Shown in pieces: positions 25,581-39,965 of a stretch of 64,000 nt of DNA (within the stretch, counting starts at the first letter, position 1; each line of letters opens with the position of its first letter). The notes beneath the pieces were generated by a model, which saw nothing but the letters and a program-made list of their open reading frames with translations, searched no databases and was not told the DNA's origin. A program made the translations under genes and the position numbers. This DNA is from Sorex araneus (taxonomy: Eukaryota > Chordata > Mammalia > Eulipotyphla > Soricidae): NCBI RefSeq assembly GCF_027595985.1, contig NC_073305.1, positions 153,400,923-153,464,922 on the forward strand, read 5' to 3'.

Positions 25581-25679
25581 CTCCTGGCTCCCCACAGACA
25601 TGTCCCAAGAAACGTTCTGATGTAAATAAATAAAATTATAGGAATATTTTTAAAAGAATAAATTGTTACCCAACCTTTG

Positions 25680-25926
25680 ATTACTGTCACTGTCATCCTG
25701 TTGCTCATCGATTTGCTTGAGCGGGCACCAGTAACGTCTCTCATTGTGAGACTTATTGTTACTGTCTTTGGCATATTCAATATGCCACGGGTAGTTTGCC
25801 AGGCTCTGCCAGGTGGGTGCAATATTCTCAGTAGCTTGCCAAGCTCTCCGAGAGGGGCGAAGTAATCGAACACGAGTCGGCCGAGTCAAAGGTGAACGCC
25901 CTACCGCTGTGCTATCACTTCAGCCA
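25680..25926 (-). mobile_element. Long SOR-headed SINE with non-A tail
   Basis: Antisense: tail TACTGTCACTGTCATCCTG, GCGGGCACCAGTAACGTCTC, GCCACGGGTAGTTTGCCAGG, and head CCGCTGTGCTATCACTTCAG. TGATTAC flanks both sides (25678 and 25928 regions). Confidence 0.8.
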
Positions 25927-25974
25927 CTGATTACATAGATCCTTATATTACATTTTCTAAATTTGCAAAATCTT

Positions 25975-26120
25975 GGGCCAAAGAGATATCTTGAAGAGCT
26001 GGAATGCATGATTTGCATGCAGAAGACCTAGGTTCAATTCCTGATACCTCATAGTCTTCAGAGCATGGCTCGGAGTGACTTGTGCAGTTCCTCACACACC
26101 CAAATGTAGACCAACATCCC
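25975..26120 (+). mobile_element. SOR-like SINE, diverged
   Basis: Head GGGCCAAAGAGATATCTTG, B box CTAGGTTCAATTCCTGA, body GCATGGCTCGGAGTGAC. Confidence 0.5.
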
Positions 26121-26926
26121 CCCTCAATTTTTTTTTAAAAGGTAATTTTACTTTTAGCTATTGCTTTTTTTGGCAATACTCTATTTTCAAAAATTGGTGA
26201 AGGAAAATTGCAATTATAAACTTTAAAAACATTTTTCGATAAAAGCAATAAAAAACTGAATAATCAGAGAATATAAAAACATTTCCACAAATATCTAAGA
26301 TACAAAATGAGCTTCTTTGAAGACAAAACAAGTGACTCAACATCTTATAGTGAAAGGCGGAGACTTCTGAGGTTTCTTTTTATTTCTAAAAGTGTTCATT
26401 TGCAATGCTATTCCCTGATCAAAGGAGGTTATAAAAGCCCTCGACTTGATAGCAGTGCCTGAAAGTGTCTGAGAAAGAATCAATACCTTCACCAGAACTG
26501 CCAGAGAATTATTTTAGAACTGTGAAAGGAAGAAATTCACATAAACAGACTTAAAAGACCTAAAATGTATGCATTAAATTATATGAAGGAGACATTACGA
26601 GTTTGTGTCTTTTATATACTCTTTCAGAATAGCCAGCATTTAAAACAACTATTGCAATTATCCTCTCACCCAACTAAATAAATTTTTAAAAAATAAATAA
26701 AATTTAATTGTGTTTTCACAAATATTTCTTTTTTTTTTTTCTAACAGGGCCACCCCCAGTGACAGGAGATCAGGAGTTGATTCTGTGAGACTCAGCCCAG
26801 GGGTTCAGGCCTCTTGGTTCAGTGTTCAGTTTTTGGGGGGGAAAGAACAGAGTCAGAACTGGAGCAGGACTGGGGTCATTCCTGGTGATGTTGGGGGAAG
26901 GCATATGGTAAAAGAATTTAACTCAG

Positions 26927-27104
26927 GGGGTTGGAGCAATAGCACAGCGGATAGGGCATTTGCCTTGCACGTGGCCCACCCGGGTTCAATTCCCAGCATC
27001 CCATATGGTTCCCCGAGCACCACAAGGGGTGATTCCTGAGTGCAGAGCCAGGAGTAACCCCTGAATATTGCCGGGTGTGACCCAAAAAGCTAAAAAAAAA
27101 AAAG
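26927..27104 (+). mobile_element. SOR SINE, near full length, young
   Basis: Head GGAGCAATAGCACAGCGGAT, B box GGGTTCAATTCCC, end GTGTGACCCAAAAAGC plus A-tail. Flanks AGAATTTAACTCA / AGATTTTAACTCA form the target-site duplication. Confidence 0.9.
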
Positions 27105-28897
27105 ATTTTAACTCAATGTCTTGCACATGCTGGACATATGCTCCTCTTTTTTTGTGCCATTTCCATGACCTATAAATATTGTTTTATTTTTCAAAGGTAC
27201 CAAATCCATGCAAAACTTGATAAAATAAACAGGCAACTTTTCTCAGTTTCTGGTAGCATTCTCTACTATAGGGTATCTGACCCAAACATAACTCTCCCAG
27301 AAGAAACACAGCTTGTGGTTCTGAGCTACAAAAACTGTGTGCATTCTTCAAGTTAGGACTTTGGCTACCAAACTGGCATTCCAAGCTTCACTGGCAACAG
27401 ATTAAATAACTGTACCCTCCTCAAGCATGCAAACAGAAGTGAAGGTTGCGAAATGCAAGCCAATACACATTCCAGGCTTAGCCCTGAATTTTTCTTTGTT
27501 TTATAAGTTTGAGTCAGTTATGTTTAAAAATAGCCAGCTGAATTCTTTCTTTTCTTCAATCTAGGCCAAATTACCAAAGACACTCCTTCCTACACCCAAG
27601 AATGTGCCTACAAGGGGGATTTTCTATAATGAGGTTATTTGTTCAGATTCATTTTCACTGTGTTCTTTAAAGAGCACAGCTTCAAAGGTGCTCAGAAGAG
27701 GTTCCTTCTTCCAGTAATTGGGGGACATTATTGTGCAATAAACGCAGAAGTCTGCATATTCATTCTCTTTCAGAAGTAGCTTTACACAACAAAAAATAAT
27801 GCAAATTAAAGGATTCTGGGAGAGGGGTCGGGAATTGGAGGTCTTGGGCACCAATTATCTTTGCTAAATTCTTCCCCAAACTCTGTGTCCTTTGGTGTAA
27901 GACACAAATGCTTTGGAGGTCCTCAATGGCCCCAGAACGGCTTGAAATTCTTGGGAAAAGCCAGCAAAGGTCACTATGTGCCTGTGCCAAGCTTGCTGAG
28001 ATCACTGTTCATTCCGTGGGCTCCAGCAGGCTTGCCAGGCCTGGATTCACGGCTACTGGGCACAGATCTCACTCTATGCCACAGTGTGGTAGAAGTGTGT
28101 GTGTGCATGTAGGCACAACTGGGAACTGTCTCTGTAGTGAGTGGGTGAAGAGTTGGCAAGAGCCGTCCTGGACAGCAAGTAGACAGTAAAGCTGCATTAC
28201 TCACCAGAGCAGCTGTGAGAGCAGCTCGAAAACCGCTTGGAACAGAAGCCAAGGCGGTTTTGTTTCAATTTGCCCTCTTCAGGATTTGGGTGAGTTCCCA
28301 ATATGGAGGGGCGGGATGGGCTCCAAGATTCTTTAAGCTGTTTCAAAAAATTCAGTGCCTCCAGATTAAGAATAAAGTATTAAGAGAGACTGATATCTCT
28401 CTTTCTAGGATGGTTTGTCTTGAAAAAGAATCAGGAAATGAGTCAAAAAAAAAGAAGTGGATGTTAGAGTTATCTTTTCATATTGTCCTGCTGAATTGAC
28501 AGAACTTCACTTAGTATAGCTTTATTTTACACAACAGACAAAATAGACAAAAGATCCATGCTCTTCTTTGTGCTTCATTTGCCTATCTTTTGTGTTACTA
28601 TACGTATATTATTTTAGCTTGAGGGTAGGGTCATTGGTATCCATCATTCCTGGTGGATTTGTAGGACATCATGTCTTCACTTTGGATCAGAGGAAACTAT
28701 CATAATAAGATGGGGGACTGTCAGAGAGTGTCTGGGGTCATCCTAAAGCCTTCACTTACTGTGCAAATGAATCTATTTCTCTAGCTGTAGGTATGTGTCT
28801 GGATCTCTGGGAGTCTATGAGGCTCTGATCAGACACAAAATTCACTAATTTTCCCCTTTTTTATATATGATTTCTATTTTTCTTTTTTGAATTTGTA

Positions 28898-29144
28898 GGC
28901 TGGAGCGATAGCACAGGGGGTAGGGTATTTGCCTTGCATGCGGCCGACCCAGGTTCAATTCCTCCGCCCCTCTGGGGGAGAGCCCGTAAAGCTACGGAGA
29001 GTATCTCGCCCGCATGGCAGAGCCTGACAAGCTACCCGTGGCGTATTTGATATAGCAAAAACGGTAACAAGTCTCACAATAGAGACATTACTGGTGCCTG
29101 CTCAAGCAAATCGATGAGCAACAGGATGACAGTGACAGTGATAC
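28898..29144 (+). mobile_element. Long SOR-headed SINE with non-A tail
   Basis: SOR head (GGCTGGAGCGATAGCACAGG; B box AGGTTCAATTCC) switches at CTCCGCCCCTC to the second body. Motifs AAGCTACGGAGAGTAT, GACAAGCTACCCGTGGCG and ATTACTGGTGCCTGCTC follow, ending GATGACAGTGACAGTGATAC. The clearest full-length example in the window. Confidence 0.85.
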
Positions 29145-29438
29145 GGGTCTTGAGAACCTGTGTTAATTAAAGAAAAGATTTCTATCACTGGTGCAGAAAT
29201 AGAACTGCTTGTCACTAGCTATTGTCTAGCATAGTTTGTATGACACAGTTGAATATTCTCTAGAGAGAATCTGGAGTTCTAATCACTGGTTGGATCTCCA
29301 AAGTCTGTATAAGCCCAGGCAACTTCTGATTCTACAAAGCTAATAGTTAATTCTGACCCTAGAATGTGCTGTAATACATCTTAGATAACATAAATATATT
29401 TTAAACAGTGACCTAAGGAGTCTTTATAAATAAAAATG

Positions 29439-29596
29439 AGGGGCTTGAGAAAGAGTACAGTGGGAAGCCACTTCCCTTGCACTTAGCTGGCCCAGATTCA
29501 ATCCTAGCACCCCATAGGGTTCTCCAACTCTGCCAGAAACGATCCTTGAATGCAGAGCCAGGCCTGAGCACTGCCAGGTATGGCCCAAAAAACCAT
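29439..29596 (+). mobile_element. SOR-like SINE
   Basis: AGATTCAATCCTAGCACCCC, TGAATGCAGAGCCAGGC and GGTATGGCCCAAAAAACC. Confidence 0.65.
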
Positions 29597-29772
29597 AATA
29601 AATTAATAAAAACTAATAGTAAAAACACTTGTGCCTATACACTAGGTTTCAATTTCTTCAGATCAATGTATCATTTCTAGAATCAATTCTGATGAGCATG
29701 TAGGGTTTAGAGACATTAATAGGTGCTTCATTATTCCTTTTGTGAAATATAAATTTAAATACCAAATGCAGT

Positions 29773-29809
29773 TTATGGATATTGGCTACAGGGTAGCCAA
29801 TATCCATAA
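29773..29809. repeat. Perfect inverted repeat, 17-bp arms, 3-nt loop
   Basis: Left arm 29773-29789 (TTATGGATATTGGCTAC), loop AGG, right arm 29793-29809 is its exact reverse complement. Confidence 0.95.
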
Positions 29810-31165
29810 TATTTTGGAAGTGAACAAGTGTATTTTATGCCACATGTATGGGGACACAACTAGCAATAGGCAGGGTAACTATTAGAAATTCTGAGGACTT
29901 CCTTCACAACCCAATTGTGGTTTCCCAATCTTTGAGGCATCCCCCTATCTCCTTGTATATCAAATGCTCTGTAAACTGTAAAAAAAAAAAAAAAAAACCA
30001 TTGTAACTGCCCCAAGGCAATACATATTTCAGATAAAATTTCAGCTCTGAAACATTTATTTTCACTTTCGTTGCCAAAATATCTTTCCTGATAGTTTATC
30101 AGGAAAAGAGGCTTATCAAGAATCTAACAAAAGATAAGAGGCTTATTAAGAATCCAACAGATCTCAGTATTTCAATTGCTTCATAGGCTGAGATGCAATA
30201 TTTAATAAGGTAAGCAGTTAAAAATAAATTAAACATAGTATGTGTTATTTCATTCCTTTTTGTCATAAAGCTTTAGCTTTTTGAATCACTAAAATGAAAA
30301 GTTAAAAGCATATAGTGTTAGGTTCCAACTATTGATAACATACTTTCACTCCAGGTCTCTCTCCATTCCTTCCAAACAGAATGAAATAAAAGTCCATAGA
30401 AAAAGAACATGAAGATTAAGAGCAGATATTTTTCCAACCCAGTTTTCAACTATTATAGTGCCTTAAGTTTTAAAAAATCATTATTATAGTGGAAAATTGA
30501 TGCATTGAGGAATGAGAATTAAAAAGGCTGTTACAAGTAAGGACTTTAGAGTAGCAAAAGATTTTTCACAACTTTTTTTTTTTTTATGCTACAGTACAAA
30601 ATGCTTTCCCCTAGATTTTCAGATCTACTAACCAACATGAGAGAGCTTCCAAGTCCATAACTTCAATGTATAGTGATGGTTGAATCTTGGGTGGTACCGA
30701 TGAATTCTACTTTTTTCCAGAATAAATCACTACCAGAAATGAACAGAATAAGACCTCTCGGATACCTAGTACCTAGGCCACTTGAGGTAGGAGGAGAAAG
30801 AGGGATGGCCACTTCAGCAAAGTAAGTTTATGTCTAGGAAGCAATTCCCACTGGAACTACATCACTGACCCTGAAATGTGACTTCATTGAAATTCTAGAA
30901 AATGAAAAAAAAATTTCTCTACTTATATTTCACATAACTATATTCCTATTTCATTTTCTGGTGGTAGTTCTGCAAGCACTGGATTCTAGAGAACAGATCT
31001 GTAGGCAATAAACTTGTTCAGCTACATATGACTTTAAACAGCATCTGTAAATATAGAAATGGCTTATTTGACTTAGAGGCTGGGCAAATACTCTAGGATG
31101 GAGATAATTTTCAGTAAAAACCTAATCACCTTTTCATGTTTCTAAATTCACCTTTTGGTTTATAT

Positions 31166-31318
31166 TTGGGGAGGGGGTACATGTGGGCTAATCCCAACTC
31201 TGTGCTCAGGAGCTGATCCTGGAGGTGTCTGGAGAAACCATGTGATACTGGAATTCATACCTGGGCCTCGCACAGGCAAAGCCTACTCTCTAGAATACTG
31301 AACCCTATCTCTGGCTGG
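31166..31318 (-). mobile_element. SOR-like SINE, diverged
   Basis: Antisense: ACTCTGTGCTCAGGAGCTG, CCTGGAGGTGTCTGGAG, CATACCTGGGCCTCGC. Confidence 0.5.
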
Positions 31319-31435
31319 CAAATGCAATTTTTAGTACCAACTATACAACATTTCAATAAACTGTCTAGGTCTATGATAGCCAGATTTTATTTATTCACCA
31401 CGATTCCCATAGATGCACATTGCCAAAATCATTCA

Positions 31436-31700
31436 TTGGGACCAGGAAGATAGTTTCAATGGGCTAGAGTGGATGCTGTGCCCTCAGAGGCCCCAGATCC
31501 ATCACTAGGACTACAAAGTCTCCCAAACACCACTGGGTGGCCCTGTGGTCCCTGCACCCACCTGGCCTGAGCGGTGGGCTCCTCACTTTAGGCTCCAGCA
31601 ATACTGCAGTGCAGGGTCTGTCTGAGCACTGAACTCTCAGGCTCACCCAAGCAGGGTCAAGTATTGTCAAGAATGGTCCTAGATGCCTCTAGCACTATTT
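31436..31700 (+). mobile_element. SINE-like remnant
   Basis: GACCAGGAAGATAGTTTCAA and CAAACACCACTGGGTGGCCC recall a decayed sense SOR; the remaining bases are unassigned. Confidence 0.25.
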
Positions 31701-31938
31701 GAGAGCCCCACTGTCCCCAAATAGAAGAAAGTCATCTTGTCAGTGTGATGTACCTAGCAAATGTCCTTTATAAATTCATGCATTTTATTGATATATGATT
31801 AACGTGCATATTCAGCTTTTGAATTATTATACTAGCCAACTACCTAGAAATAGTCAAGACTTTTTAATCAGTTTTAAAGTTATTCTGCCAATTTTCAGGC
31901 ATATAAACAAAGGTGAAAGAGGCAAAAAATTAAAATGA

Positions 31939-31944
31939 TTTATT
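31939..31944 (-). terminator. MTCL3: MTCL3 polyadenylation signal AATAAA
   Basis: AATAAA on the minus strand, about 220 nt after the MTCL3 stop codon and 22-28 nt downstream of the splice donor at 31967. It could end a short MTCL3 mRNA. Further AATAAA hexamers occur farther downstream (for example near 31390), so a longer 3' UTR is also possible. Confidence 0.4.
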
Positions 31945-31967
31945 AAAGAGAAGTCACACTTCCTTAC

Positions 31968-32159
31968 CTGAAATATTTTAGTGCTTGGCTTCTCATTTGG
32001 TAGTGGCAAGATGTATCTTTTTAAAAAGAAATAATCAGTCTTCAGTGTTTTTATAGCATTGGTTACTACAGAAATTATACTTCGTTTACTTCGTGTCTTG
32101 AAGGGTGAACAAAATAAATAAACTGAAAATGCTACAATGAATGGTAAATGATGAAAGAT
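31968..32159 (-). other. MTCL3: MTCL3 3' UTR ending at a strong splice donor
   Basis: The 192 nt after the MTCL3 stop codon run to TTTCAG|GTAAGG at 31968/31967, a near-consensus U1 site. A donor in a 3' UTR is what MTCL3-KIAA0408 readthrough splicing needs: the next good exon on this strand is the KIAA0408 start exon near 8.6 kb. The stop-to-junction distance exceeds the ~55-nt threshold, so the spliced form would be expected to be sensitive to nonsense-mediated decay. Confidence 0.55.
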
Positions 32160-34971
<2,812 letters not shown>

Positions 34972-35484
34972 TTAAATGTAAATGTAAATTGAGAAATTTA
35001 ATGTAAATTGAGAAAACAACCCAGACATTTGAAAAAAAAAAAAGAAAAGAAAAAACCAAACAAACCCCAAAACCAAAAAACAATTCCTTTTTCTTGTAAC
35101 TTAAATCTGAAAAGAGGAGGGGAACGGAGGGAGAGGTATTTTCTCCAAATCCTTTAAACAGTTTGGCAAACTAAAGATTAGGATATTACATTCTGGAAAG
35201 GAAAAAGAAAAAAAGAATAATGAACTGTAGTCATTACTACTCTCAGATTACAATCCTCCGCAAATGCAGAAGACAGTCAGTGTGATGTCAATGTTATATC
35301 AACACTGTGTAGATTTTATTTTGTTTAATGGACATGGTTCAAATCCCCATGACTGTGATAAATGTGAACCCTGCTTCCTATTAGACTTTTTGAACTTTTT
35401 TTTTTATATGATCACCTAAATGTAATGTTCAGAGTAATCACTGGAGTTTAAATGAAAATGCCTGGTTTCAAGAATTTCATGGTT

Positions 35485-35597
35485 TTAGCACAGCATGGTC
35501 TTGCACGCAGCAGACCCATGTTTGATTCCCAGCATCCCATATGGTCCCGTGAGCACCGCCAAGGGTTAATTCCTGAGTGTAGAGCCAGGCATAACCC
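35485..35597 (+). mobile_element. SOR SINE, truncated at both ends, tailless
   Basis: Exact 16-bp duplication CAAGAATTTCATGGTT at 35469-35484 and 35598-35613 surrounds TTAGCACAGCATGG ... GAGCCAGGCATAACCC. Both the start of the head and the GTGTGACCC/A-tail end are missing. Confidence 0.85.
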
Positions 35598-35892
35598 CAA
35601 GAATTTCATGGTTAGAAGGGAAAAGTCAGATCTAAATTCAATGCTGGTACTAAAATCCAGGTTCATGATCTTCCTGCCAGAGAGAAAATAATCTGCTCTG
35701 TTTACTTGATGGAGACATGTCTTAAGGGTCTTGAAAATAAAGAAAGTTAAACATTAAACTGTCCTTTGCAAGGAGGAACCAGCAGGGATTCCATTTTAAT
35801 CCCTTTTAAAATAGGATATGCTCGAATCAGTCTGAAATAAAGAGCGTTGCTTTTGCCTGGTTTAAGGATGATGGTGTAGACCCTAAAGTTCC

Positions 35893-36050
35893 TCTGGGCC
35901 GTAGGGTATTGCAGTAGGTAAAGCACTTGCCTTGCTTGCAATCACCCTCGGTTATATTCCTGGCAACCCATATGGTCCTCAGAGCCCTCCAGGAGTAAGG
36001 CCTGAGCACCGCTGGGTGAGGTCCATAGCAAATCAAACCAAAAAACATAA
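35893..36050 (+). mobile_element. SOR-like SINE
   Basis: GCAACCCATATGGTCCTCAG, CTCCAGGAGTAAGGCCTG, CACCGCTGGGTGAGGTCC. Confidence 0.65.
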
Positions 36051-36269
36051 AAAAGAAGTTCTTCTCACCCATCCTTAGGACATTCTTTAAGCCCTAATCA
36101 TTAACTGCCCTGAAGTACAAATAAAACCAGACCTGAAAATGAACTCTTTTTTAGATCTAATGTTACCAGCATAATTTCCCAAAATTATCTTTTAAATATT
36201 TACTTTGGGATATCTCATAACTCTTGACAGTTTTGATTTTCTAATTTAAAAAAAATGGGAATTTTAAAA

Positions 36270-36435
36270 AATTGGAGCTGGAGAGCTAGTACGATGGGAA
36301 GGTACTTGCACACGACTTAGATTTGATCCATGGCACTCCATAGGCCCCGCCCACTTCTCCCACACTCAGAGTGACCCCTGAGCACAGAGCCAAAAGTAAG
36401 CCTGAGTAGTTGCAGGTGTGACCCCCAAAAAACCA
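36270..36435 (+). mobile_element. SOR-like SINE
   Basis: GGAGCTGGAGAGCTAGTACG head, AGATTTGATCCATGGC B box, GTTGCAGGTGTGACCCCCAA end. Confidence 0.65.
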
Positions 36436-37293
36436 TATAAACGGGAATACAAATGTTTGCCTTTCCCTATCCTGAGTCATCAGTGTTCAAGATGAATTTT
36501 TTGGTAAAGACATAGCAGCCCTTAGTAGTGGAAGAGGACAAATGAGCGCTGCCGGAGATGGAATAGGAATAACACCAATTATGGAAACAATAGACTCCTG
36601 ATTTTAATGCTGAGAACAAGGAATATATTGAATTTCTACCTAAATGAGGTGAGTAAGAGAAGTGATGACAATATGCGTAATCATCCCCAGTAAAATATTT
36701 AGAGTGAGTTGATTCAAGTTATGGCAAATACAGCAGGAAAGCCATAGAAACAGCATACTGAAGTATATTAAGGGAATGGAAAGAACAGGACTAATAATCT
36801 TGGCAGGAGACTCTCTGGAATTCTCAGTAGAACAGCTGTTGAGGCCCTACAATTATTCTTGTGCAAATAATCAGAGAAAATTTAACCCAGAACACAGGAA
36901 GAGAGAAAGGAAGAGGAATATAAAAATTGAATATGTTATAGTTTTAAAAATGGGTGTGGTAAACTGGTTCAAATTTAGAATATTTAAATATTGTTTTAAA
37001 ATTATTTAATGAGAAAATACCTTATAACAGATTTTCTTAAAGCTTGCTATATTACTATTGCTTCAACTTATAAAAGTTATTATTTAGTCATATATTTTTG
37101 GCAACCATAAGGCCGCTTCTACTCCCACATATTTTCTCTTCTATTTTAAAATTTTCTTCATTAATCCATCAACACCTTCTGCTTACCCTGAAAGCAGAGC
37201 TAATCTTTACTTTGGCTGAGTTTCTAGTAATAATCTTAACTTAGAATAATAGTCTGAAACCCACATGGAGTGTGACATTCCCGTTTATCTCTT

Positions 37294-37325
37294 CTCCCTC
37301 CCTCCCTCCCTCCCTCCCTCCCTCC
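37294..37325. repeat. (CTCC)n microsatellite
   Basis: About eight CTCC units followed by a T/C-rich run to ~37372. Confidence 0.95.
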
Positions 37326-37369
37326 ATTACTTCCTTTCCCTCTTTCCCTCTTTCTTTTTTTTCTTTTTT

Positions 37370-37470
37370 CTTTTGGTTTTGGGACATGCCCCACTATGGT
37401 TCGGGATTACTCCTGGCTCTGTGCTCAGGGATCACTCCAGGTGGAGGTGTATGGGCAATCTGAGTAGGCC
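37370..37470 (-). mobile_element. SOR-like SINE, partial
   Basis: Antisense body GGGATTACTCCTGGCTCTGT and GCTCAGGGATCACTCCAGG; the head is missing. Confidence 0.55.
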
Positions 37471-38042
37471 ATTTTCAAGGTAAGTGTACTATCCTTGCAA
37501 CTATGTTGCAATTAGAAAAGTGTATTATCTTGTACCAGCTGTACCTATCTATAGGATCCGTGGAGTGTAACTTTTAAGCTTTATTTATTCCTTGGCCTTC
37601 TTTCTTTTACTTCTTCAATCATTGGTATAGACAGTTACCTAAATGTGGGACTGCCTACAGGTAACATGAACCTTTTCTCTTCACTATCCAGTCCTGAAGC
37701 ATTCAGGTTTTAACTCTCCACTCTGAGAACAGACATTCTATTGGCTTCCTTAATTATAAGTGAACAAGATTAGCACCATTGGTACAGTTTCAAATATAGT
37801 ACAAAGTACTAATGACATTATACTTTGTACTTGTATGTAAAAACAATGATAGTAAAGGTGTTAGCACTGATTTTATAAGCAAATACACTCATTATATTGC
37901 CATTATATATATATGGAGTATCTTCAACTCCATAATTGATATGCATAATTAACCTTGTTTTACATGAGTACATCTGGCTATTATGTCTACTTATAGATGT
38001 TATTATGGCACTTAGAAGTGCTAGATTCTTTTTTTCACATAC

Positions 38043-38114
38043 CTCTGTGGAAGTCTGTTGAGCCTTTTTTTCTGATTTTGGTAAATCTTTGCTTCCTCTT
38101 CTTTTTAGGGATAG
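38043..38114 (-). CDS. MTCL3: MTCL3 small coding exon (72 bp, phase 0-0)
   Basis: Acceptor TTTTCTTTCAG (ending 38115) and donor GAG|GTATGTG (38043/38042) bound 24 codons, LSLKRRGSKDLPKSEKKAQQ then TSTE. The next exon continues [10 protein letters not shown]; from memory this matches the human protein, and SOGA1 has the similar LSLKRRGS motif at the same place. The peptide is basic (KRR, KSEKK) with possible phosphosites (RRGS). Phase 0 at both ends means it can be skipped without a frameshift. The upstream MTCL3 exon(s), expected to be GC-rich, are not in this window. Confidence 0.92.
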
Positions 38115-38546
38115 CTGAAAGAAAACATAATTATACTTAGATGAGAGTATCCTAACTTTCATTCCATTTTATGTTTGCTAGTAGCTTAATCTCATATAAC
38201 AAAACTAAATCAAATGAAAATCATTATCATAATAATTGCAAAATAGAAAAAGTGACTAGGGACATTCATCCCAGTAGAAGATTATCTGAAAACTATCAAA
38301 TGAATTTGAGAAAATGGGAACTCTCTAGTTAAAAATTCAGAAAAACAACAGCCAAAATTTAGATTGCTGACTAAAAGTGTTATCCATTTCAAATAAAAGT
38401 AAGTGCTTGTTATCATTCTACAGGAAAAATAATTTTTAGTGTTTTAAATGTTGGCATTAGCTTTCTTTAAACTTACATCAATAAACTTTCAATAGATATA
38501 TGTAAAACATAAAAAATCTCCTACTTTCTAGCCAAGCAAATATACT

Positions 38547-38572
38547 ACACACACACACACACACACACACAC
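38547..38572. repeat. (CA)n microsatellite
   Basis: About 13 CA units. Confidence 0.95.
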
Positions 38573-39869
38573 TGTAATGCAGCAGAGAATAGTGGTATTA
38601 TAATAAAAATGTAAAATAAATCATGCTCCAATTATAAAAGGGTAGACTGAGCTGATTGGTATAATACATAGATAAAGATTTCATAAGAGAAGCTCAAAAT
38701 TGCCCACACTTTGTTAGCTGACCCTAATTGAAACTGTGACAAGCAACATTATATAGGTCAAGGAATACATAGCTAGCACTTAAATGTGTGAACTAGTAGT
38801 AGGGGATTCCTGGAACTCAGTCCTATTTCTCAATATCAATGCATTAAGGAGGGCCTTTTTGAATAAAAGTAATCCATACGTATGACTACATACCTTATAT
38901 AAGATATTAAATTGGAGATCAAAAGACCAATGAAATATCTACCATCAGGGTGGATTTAGAATGGGCAATTGAGTGATAATGTCCCCTGTAACTCAGCCTA
39001 GGAGACAAGGAAGCAAATGATGACAGTGCAAGTTGCTAAATGCCAAGCTTGAGGCTCTGTGGAGGAGGGTCTTTGTCTTTGTGTAGTATCACTGCCGTGG
39101 GACTGATACTGGTCGCATGACAGATGGGGAAAGATACTTGATGAGCTAAGGAGTGAATATAAAATGGGAAGTCCTGAGGTCAAAAAGTAAAGAGCATAGA
39201 CTGATAATAAAAGCAGGAAGGGCTTTTAAAAAAAGACTTAGTGAATTGTAAAAGTACTACAATTTAAAATTTTCATGTTACTTCCTAACCCATATCCAGT
39301 GTTAAATAAAGGCATATGTTCAGACACAGAAGGCAGGGGACTTGCTGCTGTAATTGCTTTCCTTTGGTATGAAACTGAATACTCCATGTGGTTATTTAAT
39401 TCCAGTGTCTTTACAGAAAGATGTTCTCTATGTTGCTAGTAAATTTTCTTAGAAACAAAAGCTGTGGGGACTGACTCAACATAACCAAAAGTGATTTAGG
39501 AACCAATCCGCAAAGACAATTCTAAGAGAACAAAGACCATATCGAGCAGACCGAGGGAATCCTACTACAGTGGGGAGGGGCTCCCTGCTGAGAAGCACCT
39601 AAATTCAAGTTATTAAATATTTATGGAATGCTTCTACTTTGAAGTGATTCCATTATATGTTTAAAGCTTGTCAACACACTTCATAAGGCACCAGTAATAC
39701 AATAATAAAATTAGAATAATCTCTGCTCTCCTTGAGGTTCCAAGTTTATTTGTCAAATGACCTGTTCGGTTGCAATTTTTAATGCAGTGTGATAAAAAAT
39801 AAATTACTCTAAAAAGCACATTACCTTGCATTGTTTATTAATCCATCTGAAATACTTTACATACATTAT

Positions 39870-39965
39870 CTTACCAAATTGTTACAGCACTGCCCACCCC
39901 TTACCCTCATTGCACAGAGGGTAAAACAAAGGCTTATAGAGATTAAACAAATAACCTAAAACAGG
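39870..39965 (+). mobile_element. MIR-like ancient SINE
   Basis: CCCTCATTGCACAGAGGGTA then TTATAGAGATTAAACAAATA match the MIR 3' half by recall. Confidence 0.4.

Larger units (their letters stand above)
8622..31938 (-). other. Intergenic region between MTCL3 and KIAA0408, or readthrough intron
   Basis: No credible coding exon seen on either strand. It carries SINEs, L1 3' ends, MIR-like remnants and the candidate promoter at 14.5-15.1 kb. I can identify nothing in 9150-9790, 10240-12020 (apart from the 29-bp duplication and a doubtful SINE remnant near 11030-11160), 12470-13220, 13345-14540, 15060-16020, 17420-18235, 19565-19960, 20045-20755, 21680-22585, 23300-24120, 26125-26925, 27105-28895 and 29600-31160. 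Confidence 0.7.

Noticed and set aside
26430..26437. TATAAAAG, TATA-box-like
   Set aside because: An isolated motif in AT-rich DNA without a CpG patch, initiator or nearby exon.
26745..26900. Possible antisense SINE (GGGCCACCCCCAGTGACAGG)
   Set aside because: Only the first ~20 bp fit; the remainder does not follow SOR order.
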